Source of the DNA: Pseudomonadota bacterium
Lineage (GTDB): Bacteria; SAR324; XYD2-FULL-50-16; JAHJRI01
Length of the DNA: 5,929 bases
NCBI GenBank assembly: GCA_022360105.1
Contig: JAKSDL010000263.1
Location: 1-5,929 of the forward strand
Direction of reading: 5' to 3'
Shown: piece by piece, positions 1 through 5,929 of the stretch
Layout: the number at the start of each line of letters is the position of its first letter
Numbering within the stretch: position 1 is the first letter of the stretch
Made by a program: the position numbers and the translations under genes
Notes under the pieces: model-generated
Seen by the model: the letters and a program-made list of their open reading frames with translations, nothing else
Told to the model about the DNA's origin: nothing
The model's database searches: none

Positions 1-1269
1 ACGAGTGACATAAGAACGCGTAAAACTCTCAATGACTCTCTCTTTCAGCTCTTTGTAAGGTCCCTCAAAAGGGATGTCCGGCTGGATTGCTTCATCATTC
101 TTAGGAATTTGGATAACATGTCGCATTTGAATCTTCTCGTCGGGAATGGTTGCAGACCACCCCCTGATGGTATTCTCAAGCTCACGAACATTACCGGGCC
201 AGTCTCTTAAAAGTAGATGATTGAGCACATCAGGTGACAGGCTCTTTGGTTCGATTTTCAATTCACAGGCAGCTTTGGCAAGAAAATGATTGGCTAACAG
301 TGGAATATCTTCATGGATTTCGGCTAAAGCCGGCATGTTGAGTGAGGCTACATTCAAACGATAGAAAAGATCTGCCCTGAATTCTCCGCTTTGAATTTTT
401 GCTGCCAGATTCTGGTTGGTAGCTGCTATGACTCTTACATCAACCTGATGGGTTTGTTCTGCGCCGACCGGTTTAATTTCTTGATTATGTAAAACTCGCA
501 ACAGCTTGGTTTGCAAAGACAGGGGCAGATCCCCAATTTCATCCAGAAAAATCGTGCTGCCTTCTGCCTGATCAAACAATCCTCGTTTATTGGAGTCGGC
601 ACCCGTAAATGCTCCCTTGAGATGGCCAAATAACTCGCTTTCCAATAAATTATCCGGCAGGGCCGGACAATTAACAGTCACCAGTTGTCTATTGCGACGA
701 TTGCTGCTGGCATGTATGGCCTGGGCAGCCAGATCTTTTCCTGTTCCCGTTTCTCCCAGGATCAAAACAGTCACATCTGTTTTTGCCAGTGTGCGGATTT
801 GACTATACACGGTTTGCATCCGGCTGCTTTTGCCGATCATGCTTTCCATGGGCCCCACTTCACACAGTCGTTGTTGTAACCTGTTGTTTTCACGGACCAG
901 TCGATTGTGCTCAACACCCTTTTTGAGTAATCTTAGCAAGTCTTCAAACTCGAAGGGCTTTTGAATAAAATCGTAAGCTCCTTTTTTCAGGGCTTCCACA
1001 GCTGTTTCTATGGTTCCGTAGGCCGTCATCATTATGACGGTGATGGACGGATCATTTTCACCTATGGTTTTGAGCAGGGTTATTCCATCCATTCCAGCCA
1101 TATTGATGTCGGTTAACACCAAATCAATCGGATTGGATGTGACGACCTTTAATGCCTCTTCCCCATTGGTTGCCGTTAAACAATGGCAATCCAATTCCGA
1201 AGTAATGGTTCGTCTCAATCCCTCCAAAAGATCGGTTTCATCATCAACAATCAGGATAGTATCACTCAT
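1..1269 (-). CDS. Sigma-54-dependent response regulator, NtrC family (C-terminus cut by window edge)
   Basis: An uninterrupted frame of 423 codons runs from ATG 1267-1269 off the left edge. Residues 1-120 are a receiver domain with acidic pair D9/D10, phosphoacceptor D54 (LTDINMAGMDG), T82 and K104. Residues 144-375 are a sigma-54-interacting AAA+ domain: Walker A GETGTGKD 172-179, GAFTGA loop 219-224 (the sigma-54 contact), Walker B TIFLDE 239-244, sensor I VIAATN 280-285, arginine fingers R298 and R304, and sensor II WPGNVREL 357-364. From about residue 403 the sequence resembles the first helix of a Fis-type DNA-binding domain; the helix-turn-helix lies outside the window. By family knowledge it binds upstream enhancer sites and uses ATP hydrolysis to open sigma-54 promoters when phosphorylated. 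It starts 15 bases after the kinase stop, so the two are almost certainly one operon and cognate partners. The ribosome-binding site is weak (AGAGA). Oddity: the usual LRERxED segment reads LAEIHED (315-321), without its two arginines. The family call is very secure; the target genes are unknown. Confidence 0.96.
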   Translation of the reverse strand, partial: MSDTILIVDDETDLLEGLRRTITSELDCHCLTATNGEEALKVVTSNPIDLVLTDINMAGMDGITLLKTIGENDPSITVIMMTAYGTIETAVEALKKGAYDFIQKPFEFEDLLRLLKKGVEHNRLVRENNRLQQRLCEVGPMESMIGKSSRMQTVYSQIRTLAKTDVTVLILGETGTGKDLAAQAIHASSNRRNRQLVTVNCPALPDNLLESELFGHLKGAFTGADSNKRGLFDQAEGSTIFLDEIGDLPLSLQTKLLRVLHNQEIKPVGAEQTHQVDVRVIAATNQNLAAKIQSGEFRADLFYRLNVASLNMPALAEIHEDIPLLANHFLAKAACELKIEPKSLSPDVLNHLLLRDWPGNVRELENTIRGWSATIPDEKIQMRHVIQIPKNDEAIQPDIPFEGPYKELKERVIESFTRSYVTR

Positions 1270-1284
1270 CAGATTTCTCTGGGT

Positions 1285-3231
1285 TCAGTTAAGATGGTTA
1301 ACGAAAGGAAGACTGATAGAGAAAGTTGTTCCCACGTTTTTTTGACTGGATACCTTGATCTCTCCGTTATGCTGTTTGACAATGCCGTAGCTGACAGATA
1401 AACCCAGACCGGTTCCTTCACTGGTTCCTTTTGTGGTGAAAAAGGGTTCAAAAATCCTGTCCAGATTGTCTTCAGCAATGCCGGTGCCCGTATCTTTCAC
1501 CTCAATTGTTATTTTATTGTCTTCTTTTTCCAATCTGGAGGTCACTTTGAGGCTGCCACCCTCAGGCATTGCTTGAATACCGTTTAACAGCAGGTTCATC
1601 AGTACTTGCTTGATTTTGTATTCATCAAAATAAAATTGCTGCAAACCTTCATCAAGAGATTGCTGGAAGGTGATATTGCTCTTTTTCGCCTGGTTTTGCA
1701 GAACAGAGAAGATCTCATCCACACATTGGTTGATGTCCGCTTTAATCATGGTTGTTTCAGAAGCCCTGGCAAAATTAAGTAACGATTCAACGATAGTCTT
1801 GCAACCCCTGGCATGCTTGAGAATAACTCCAATATCATCTTTCACCTGCTCATTTGACGATTTGTTTTTGGTTATCAGGTCCCCATAGCACATAATGATT
1901 CCCAGGGGATTGTTTATCTCATGGGCAACTCCGGCAGCCAACTGACCTACGGAAGCCAGCCGTTCAGTTCTGGCCAGATGGCGGTTTAGCAGTTTTTCCT
2001 CTGTGATATCCCGAATAACCCCTTCAATTCCTGCAAAGTTCCCGGCCTCATCCTCAACACATTTTGCGGAAATGATTACATCAATCTCTTTTCCTGAGGC
2101 TGTTTTCATAGCTGTTTCCAAATTCAAAACAGCACCTTCTTTTTCTACTTTTTCACAGAACTCGGCGGCATTTTCAGGATTTTTAAAGAAACTCTTGAAA
2201 TTACCATTGGCAGGGGATGGGGGATGATCATCCACTTCAAAAAGGGCAGCCCCCGCCATATTCAATTCTGTAATGTTACCCCTGTTGCCACATAAAAATA
2301 TTGCATTGGGAGATGTCTGAAACAAGGTGCGGTATTTTGCTTCCGACGATTTTAAATCCTCGTGAACTGTTTTCAGTTCGTTAGTAACTGTTTCAAAGGC
2401 TTTCCGAATTTGTTCTATTTCATCCGAATTGCTCAATTCTATTAGAGACGCTTCGGTATTCGTATCCGTATAGATGCTTTTTAAATTTAACAGCAAGCGT
2501 TTTAACTGCTTGATAACCGTCCTGTTAAACAACAACACAAAAATAGCCAGGAGAGAGAACAGCGAACCAAAACCGAACAAGAATAGCCAGATCGTCTTTT
2601 CTTTGATTAGTTTGTTGGAAGTATCCATAGGAATATAGATGGTATCAGCAGCCACAACATCACCCACATTGTATCCGTAACTATGCTTATCGCCGTATTC
2701 TTCTATCAGATCCATGGGTGCGTCTTTGGGGTCACCATGGCAGGCCAGGCACTCTTCTTCAACCAGTATTGGCTCCATACGAGCATAGTAGGACAGACCG
2801 TTTTTCTTGATCATGCCTTTCCATTGGAACTGATCCGGATGTTCTGAAAACCAGTTAATTATCCCCACTTCAAATTCATCAGCTTGATTGATGGCATTAC
2901 GCGGATTGACCGCAGCCCTTTTGTATTTGAATTCCGGGAAGCTCTCCTTTAAACGATTCATAATCTCCCTGGAGATAAATGACGTTGACATGGCTTCCAG
3001 AATAAACTGGTTGGTTGATAGCAATTCACCGATCCTGGGTCTTAATGAATCTTTCACATAATTGCGGATGGACGACGCGGTTGTCAGATAAATTTCCGTT
3101 TTCTTGTGAACCTCGGACAACGCCTGATTCTGCATATTCTTATATTGAAACCAGGACACTCCCAGGCAGCAGACAAGTAAAATTGTCGCTACACCCAGGT
3201 AGAACTGGTTCTTAATCCCTGCTTTTTTCAT
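1285..3231 (-). CDS. Membrane sensor histidine kinase with periplasmic DUF3365 heme-c domain and PAS domain
   Basis: This 648-residue protein starts at ATG 3229-3231 behind a good Shine-Dalgarno sequence (AAGGGA, 3234-3239). Transmembrane helix 1 spans about residues 11-28 and helix 2 about 213-236. The segment between them, predicted periplasmic, matches the DUF3365/Tll0287-like domain. It has an RNYVKDSLRP helix, a conserved NPRNAINQAD-EFE stretch (109-121), and CLACH at 161-165, a CxxCH c-type heme attachment motif followed by GDP-KDAP. A HAMP-like linker (about 237-295) and a PAS domain (about 296-410) follow. The kinase core has the H-box VAHEINNPLG with phosphoacceptor H437, N-box N546/N550, G1 DTGTG 580-584, F-box IFEPFF 593-598 and G2 EGTGLGL 605-611. 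All catalytic residues are present, so an active autokinase is expected. By family knowledge DUF3365 domains bind heme c and have been proposed as redox or small-ligand sensors; the signal here is not known. The downstream NtrC-type regulator is the presumed phosphate acceptor. Confidence 0.96.
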   Translation of the reverse strand: MKKAGIKNQFYLGVATILLVCCLGVSWFQYKNMQNQALSEVHKKTEIYLTTASSIRNYVKDSLRPRIGELLSTNQFILEAMSTSFISREIMNRLKESFPEFKYKRAAVNPRNAINQADEFEVGIINWFSEHPDQFQWKGMIKKNGLSYYARMEPILVEEECLACHGDPKDAPMDLIEEYGDKHSYGYNVGDVVAADTIYIPMDTSNKLIKEKTIWLFLFGFGSLFSLLAIFVLLFNRTVIKQLKRLLLNLKSIYTDTNTEASLIELSNSDEIEQIRKAFETVTNELKTVHEDLKSSEAKYRTLFQTSPNAIFLCGNRGNITELNMAGAALFEVDDHPPSPANGNFKSFFKNPENAAEFCEKVEKEGAVLNLETAMKTASGKEIDVIISAKCVEDEAGNFAGIEGVIRDITEEKLLNRHLARTERLASVGQLAAGVAHEINNPLGIIMCYGDLITKNKSSNEQVKDDIGVILKHARGCKTIVESLLNFARASETTMIKADINQCVDEIFSVLQNQAKKSNITFQQSLDEGLQQFYFDEYKIKQVLMNLLLNGIQAMPEGGSLKVTSRLEKEDNKITIEVKDTGTGIAEDNLDRIFEPFFTTKGTSEGTGLGLSVSYGIVKQHNGEIKVSSQKNVGTTFSISLPFVNHLN

Positions 3232-3233
3232 AT

Positions 3234-3239
3234 TCCCTT
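3234..3239 (-). promoter_or_regulatory. Ribosome-binding site of the heme sensor kinase
   Basis: The minus strand reads AAGGGA two bases before the ATG triplet's TAT context (GAAGGGAATATG), giving a short but usable spacing to the start at 3231. It is the only purine-rich Shine-Dalgarno-like stretch near the start. It supports this ATG over internal ones, because starting here also keeps the first transmembrane helix. Confidence 0.6.
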
Positions 3240-3360
3240 CAATACCGATATTGCTTTTGCTTTGAATTGTTCCAGAGGGTTTCTTTAAACGATGAGTTAT
3301 GGTGTTACGGAAAAAACGTGGAAAGACTGTATGTGTATATCAACAAAGGGGGTTTTAGCC

Positions 3361-3376
3361 AGCCACTATATCACCA
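3361..3376 (-). promoter_or_regulatory. Possible sigma-54 (-24/-12) promoter upstream of the kinase
   Basis: The minus strand reads TGGTGATATAGTGGCT, with GG and GC separated by exactly 10 bases and a matching T at position 12 and A/T at position 16 of the TGGCACN5TTGCW consensus. The intervening CACG block does not match. Transcription would start near 3350, leaving a leader of about 119 bases before the kinase ATG. The downstream regulator is a sigma-54 activator, so self-activation would make sense. A bare GG-N10-GC occurs by chance about once in a region of this size, so this is only a candidate. Confidence 0.22.
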
Positions 3377-3426
3377 ATTAAGAGACATTGCTATATCTCG
3401 TTCCATTAATCATTGCATACAGGCGA

Positions 3427-3441
3427 TTAGATTTTATCTAA
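3427..3441. repeat. Perfect short dyad, possible operator
   Basis: TTAGAT-TTT-ATCTAA is a perfect inverted repeat with 6-base arms and a 3-base centre. It lies about 50 bases upstream of the candidate sigma-54 promoter and just downstream (minus strand) of a TATAAT box at 3450-3455. A regulator dimer could bind it, but the AT-rich background makes chance dyads more likely. Confidence 0.35.
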
Positions 3442-3449
3442 CTGAATTA

Positions 3450-3455
3450 ATTATA
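3450..3455 (-). promoter_or_regulatory. Isolated TATAAT (-10-like) box
   Basis: The minus strand has a perfect TATAAT hexamer. The best upstream -35-like match (TTGCAG) is only 14 bases away, and nothing resembling TTGACA sits at 16-18 bases, so a standard sigma-70 promoter is weakly supported. If it is used, the dyad at 3427-3441 would cover the start of transcription, which would suit a repressor or autoregulator. Confidence 0.2.
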
Positions 3456-3495
3456 TATTAATATAGAGACTGCAAGCTGTGTTCAGTTTTATTTA

Positions 3496-3510
3496 TAATA
3501 TCAGATATTA
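3496..3510. repeat. Perfect 15-base dyad, possible enhancer or operator site
   Basis: TAATATC-A-GATATTA is a perfect inverted repeat with 7-base arms around a single central base. It lies about 130 bases upstream of the candidate sigma-54 promoter, within the usual range for NtrC-type activator sites. Its centre is 69 bases from the centre of the 3427-3441 dyad. The two dyads are similar in composition but are not copies of each other. The binding protein is unknown. Confidence 0.38.
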
Positions 3511-3696
3511 ACAAGCGTGCAAAAAACAGGGAGCAGCTTTGCCAAGGGATAAAACCATCCTTTGATTTTAGGGGAAGATACTTTGAAGTGTGTGATCCAA
3601 TGGTTAACTGGTCTGTTTAAACCGCCATTTTTGACCTGGTGATCTCTTCGGGCTTGCTTCTCTTTGAATTTACAAATAATCCAGACAACTTAAAAA

Positions 3697-4503
3697 CTAC
3701 AAAACCCCCCAATTATACCTGGTTCGAAAATATATCATTAGAATCCAGGAAATCGAGGCAACAAGAATAAGCAAATAGTCCCTTGTCCTCATTTTTATAA
3801 GATTCAATTCGGTTCGTTGTTTGTCATACGCAAAGCCCCGGCAAAGTAAGCCGATGGTTAATTTTTCAGCCATTATGATTGCATTGATCATCAAGGGAAC
3901 AAGCACTTTGAGTTGTTGAACGTAGTTGTTGATCAAACCACTTTTACCGTAGTCAGCACCACGGATTTTCCGGGCAGTAATAATCATTTGCCGCTTTTTT
4001 TCCAATTCCGGAATAAAGCGAAATGCCAAACCCAGGGCATATGCGATTCCAAACGGCATACGAAGCTTATGGGTTAATGACATAAATTGATCAATGTCTT
4101 CACCGACGAACAACATTCGAGTTGCAAATACCATATTGATTAAACGACAAATAAACGTTAACCCCAGTTTCAACCCTCCCAGCGAAATTCCCATTCCCGA
4201 TTCCGTTGAGAACAATAGCTCAAGATTTTCAGGTTTTTTAAAATTGCTCAAAGGTGAGAATCCTGCAAACAGGACGATCATTAAAAAAATTGGGGCTAAT
4301 GGAATCAGGCTTTTCAAAAAAATAGCTCTTTCCCGGATACAGGCAGCATAGCTCACCAAAAACCCCAACATTAGCAAATGTGCCAAAGGATCATTGAACA
4401 GAAAACAAAAGGTAACCACCCAAGTGATAAGAGTGAGTTTGGTGCGTATATCCAATCCCGGAAGTCGGCTTTTCATTTTTTTACCAGTCATTAAACAAGC
4501 CAC
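3697..4503 (-). CDS. ecfT: ECF transporter transmembrane component EcfT (CbiQ family)
   Basis: This is a membrane protein of up to 268 residues. It starts with the family-typical LDIRTKLTL stretch (17-25) and has hydrophobic segments at roughly 21-38, 41-57, 65-83, 108-131, 150-165, 198-212 and 242-258. The cytoplasmic region carries the two EcfT coupling signatures: ARKIRG at 177-182 and AEKLTIGLLCRGF at 212-224, which contact the ATPase grooves. By family knowledge it links the ATPases to a substrate-binding S protein in vitamin or transition-metal uptake. The start is uncertain. GTG 4501-4503 (23-base overlap with the ATPase gene) has AAGAG six bases upstream at 4510-4514. ATG 4489-4491 and ATG 4474-4476 lack a clear ribosome site; the last would give the short MKSRLPGLDIRTKL N-terminus that is common in the family. 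The overlap or near-overlap with the ATPase gene indicates translational coupling in one operon. Substrate cannot be assigned, and the gap after the stop shows no terminator. Confidence 0.92.
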   Translation of the reverse strand: MACLMTGKKMKSRLPGLDIRTKLTLITWVVTFCFLFNDPLAHLLMLGFLVSYAACIRERAIFLKSLIPLAPIFLMIVLFAGFSPLSNFKKPENLELLFSTESGMGISLGGLKLGLTFICRLINMVFATRMLFVGEDIDQFMSLTHKLRMPFGIAYALGLAFRFIPELEKKRQMIITARKIRGADYGKSGLINNYVQQLKVLVPLMINAIIMAEKLTIGLLCRGFAYDKQRTELNLIKMRTRDYLLILVASISWILMIYFRTRYNWGVL

Positions 4504-5929
4504 TACCGGCTCTTAATGAGGGAGTTTTCAGCCATTGTGATATAGTGCAATCCACAACAATTTCACCTTCCAGCAGACCGACTACCCTGTTGCAATAGTT
4601 TTGAATCAATGAAATATCGTGAGAAACCATAATGATCGTGCTTCCTTTCTTCCTGCAAAAATCAAGGATGTCCATCACTATTTTGGTAGCTGGAGGATCA
4701 AGATCGGAATTGGGTTCATCCACCACCATCACCTCTGGTTTCATAATAGCGATGCCGGCAATTGCTAACACTTGCCGGAACCCTCGACTCAGGGAAAAGG
4801 GATGATCATGGAGCTGATCTGCCAATCCTGTCAATTCCAGCATGGCAGCCAAACGCCGGGTAATGATGGGTTTTTTATAGGATCGTGCTTTTAAACCAAA
4901 AGTTAATTCATCTTCCACAGAGTTTTCACACAACTGGTGATCCGGATTTTGAAAGACAAAACCCACAGATTTCATCAAATCTTTTTGTGAGATCGTTTCA
5001 AGCTTTTGTCTTTTAAATAAAACTGAATTGGGACAGACCGGATTCAAGCCAATTAAGAGTTTTACCAGGCTGGTTTTTCCGGATCCGTTAGGTCCTATTA
5101 TTCCAACACAATCTCCTGCATTAACCTTGAGATTGATGTTCTTTAATACCCGAAGGGAGGGGTTATAGGAAAAATTGAGATTTCGGATTTCAAAAACGGG
5201 ATCGCATGAACAGGAATTTTTGCTATTCGAATCCGAATCCTTTTTTCTCTGTTCCGAACTCCTGTAAAGCTCCTGAAGCGGATCAGGAGGCGAGGAAAAG
5301 TCTTTCGGTTCTCCTCGCCAGCTGATTTGTCCATGCTCCATATAAACCAACTCATCCGCGAGTGGTACGAGCTCCTGTATGTCTCTGGCAACCAGAATAA
5401 TTGTTGGACTACCCCGGAGTTTCATTCCTTGCAAGTGCCGAATAAGTTTGCTTTTTGCTGTCACATCCTGTTCCGAAAAAGGATTGTCTAAAATCAATAT
5501 CCCAGGTTCCGTTGCCCAGATACCCGCAATGGCTAATCGCTGTTTTTCTCCACCGGATAATTGATCGCTGGGACGATTAGACAGATGGCTCAATCCCAGC
5601 TGATTTAGTACCTCAGGAACCCGTTGTCTTATTTCCTCGGAATTAACCAAATAGTTTTGCATACCGAAGGCCACATCCTCATTCACAATTCGTCCAACGA
5701 TCTGCATTTCGGCATCTTGCAGCACTCGTCCGACTGATTTTGATAAAGATTGAATTCGGAGCTGACGAATGTCCTGGTCAAATATTCGTACTTCCCCAAG
5801 ATATTCCCCATCAACGGCATGGGGAACAATGCCGTTAAAAAGGTGGCATAAAGTTGACTTTCCAGATCCACCCGGCCCCAGCACACCCAATACCTTACCC
5901 TTTTCAAGTTCAAGATTGATGTCTTTCAG
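4481..5929 (-). CDS. Fused double-domain ECF ATPase (EcfA-EcfA'), 5' end cut by window edge
   Basis: The frame is open to the right edge: 482 residues are visible, beginning LKDINLELEKGK in the middle of the first ATPase domain, so TTG 5888-5890 is internal and not a start. The residue numbering used here counts from that edge. Domain 1 (about 1-222) has Walker A GPGGSGKST 18-26, Q-loop Q71, signature LSGGE 124-128 and Walker B ILILD ending at D148. Asn149 then replaces the catalytic Glu, the D-loop is SEQD, and Arg182 replaces the switch His. A polar linker (about 224-243) contains SCSC. Domain 2 (about 244-482) has an aromatic A-loop (Y255), Walker A GPNGSGKTS 279-287, Q327, Walker B D404-E405, D-loop SDLD and H437, but its signature is LSRGF (380-384). 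It powers the transporter with EcfT, encoded immediately downstream with overlapping ends. Fused ECF ATPases are known, for example in the YkoD type. The family is secure; the substrate is unknown. Confidence 0.93.
   Translation of the reverse strand: MKDINLELEKGKVLGVLGPGGSGKSTLCHLFNGIVPHAVDGEYLGEVRIFDQDIRQLRIQSLSKSVGRVLQDAEMQIVGRIVNEDVAFGMQNYLVNSEEIRQRVPEVLNQLGLSHLSNRPSDQLSGGEKQRLAIAGIWATEPGILILDNPFSEQDVTAKSKLIRHLQGMKLRGSPTIILVARDIQELVPLADELVYMEHGQISWRGEPKDFSSPPDPLQELYRSSEQRKKDSDSNSKNSCSCDPVFEIRNLNFSYNPSLRVLKNINLKVNAGDCVGIIGPNGSGKTSLVKLLIGLNPVCPNSVLFKRQKLETISQKDLMKSVGFVFQNPDHQLCENSVEDELTFGLKARSYKKPIITRRLAAMLELTGLADQLHDHPFSLSRGFRQVLAIAGIAIMKPEVMVVDEPNSDLDPPATKIVMDILDFCRKKGSTIIMVSHDISLIQNYCNRVVGLLEGEIVVDCTISQWLKTPSLRAGSGLFNDW

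Larger units (their letters stand above)
3232..3696. other. Non-coding AT-rich gap between the ecfT stop and the sensor kinase start
   Basis: This gap of about 465 bases separates two same-strand gene blocks. No convincing protein or RNA gene is seen on either strand. It is very AT-rich around 3431-3510. It contains two perfect dyads, an isolated TATAAT on the minus strand and one GG-N10-GC sequence, listed separately. No GC-rich stem followed by a T-run is found on the minus strand after the ecfT stop, so the way that transcript ends is not visible. The length and the dyads suggest the control region of the kinase-regulator operon, which makes cotranscription with the transporter less likely. 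This is inference. Confidence 0.7.

Noticed and set aside
3336..3397. Three copies of TATATC at 3336, 3367 and 3392
   Set aside because: The motif is only six bases long, AT-rich and unevenly spaced (31 and 25 bases); not distinguishable from chance.
3267..3461. A 64-codon plus-strand frame in the intergenic gap, starting with TTG
   Set aside because: It has a rare start codon, no ribosome-binding site and no recognisable domain, and it crosses the candidate regulatory dyad. It is opposite in direction to all other genes. Most likely chance.
3543..3564. Stem-loop with 8-base arms (CAAGGGAT / ATCCTTTG)
   Set aside because: On the minus strand it has an A-C mismatch and no following T-run, so it is not a terminator for ecfT. 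On the plus strand it has only a short T-run and no gene upstream.
3600..3634. Imperfect inverted repeat around GTTTAAAC followed by TTTTT on the plus strand
   Set aside because: The stem needs bulges and there is no plus-strand gene for it to terminate. Read on the minus strand it lacks a T-tract.
4094..4351. An 85-codon plus-strand frame opposite ecfT
   Set aside because: It lies wholly antisense to a secure membrane-protein gene and shows no family resemblance; it is a shadow of the coding strand.
5888..5890. TTG as the start of the double ATPase
   Set aside because: The frame continues upstream to the edge and encodes LKDINLELEKGKV, the normal ABC sequence before Walker A, so the real start lies outside the window.

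Overview
The window carries four protein-coding genes, all on the minus strand, in two blocks separated by an AT-rich gap of about 465 bases. The organism looks like a Gram-negative bacterium with a periplasm, c-type cytochrome maturation and sigma-54-dependent regulation. Moderate-to-low GC and the pairing of a DUF3365 (Tll0287-like) heme kinase with an NtrC-type regulator suggest an anaerobic or sulfate-reducing Desulfobacterota-like lineage. That taxonomic guess is inference only; no marker gene is present.

Right block (about 3697-5929). A fused double-ATPase subunit, open at the right edge and missing its N-terminus, is followed with overlapping ends by an EcfT/CbiQ-type membrane protein. 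Together they are the energising module of an energy-coupling factor (ECF) vitamin or metal importer. No substrate-binding S component is visible, so the substrate is unknown. The two ATPase halves have complementary losses. Half 1 keeps LSGGE but has Asn and Arg in place of the catalytic Glu and switch His. Half 2 keeps Glu and His but has LSRGF in place of the signature. The protein should therefore form one intact and one degenerate ATP site, the most unusual feature of the window.

Middle (3232-3696). This is a non-coding gap with two perfect short dyads (3427-3441 and 3496-3510), an isolated TATAAT box and one GG-N10-GC sequence (3361-3376) that could be a weak sigma-54 promoter. All lie upstream of the kinase gene. 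No convincing terminator follows ecfT.

Left block (1-3231). A membrane histidine kinase has a periplasmic DUF3365 domain with a CLACH heme c motif, then a PAS domain and a full HisKA/HATPase core. Fifteen bases downstream begins an NtrC-family response regulator (receiver, AAA+ with an intact GAFTGA loop, start of a Fis-type DNA-binding domain) that runs off the left edge. The likely circuit is a redox or ligand signal at a periplasmic heme, phosphotransfer to Asp54 of the regulator, and activation of sigma-54 promoters, possibly including its own. Whether the ECF transporter is a target cannot be told from the sequence.
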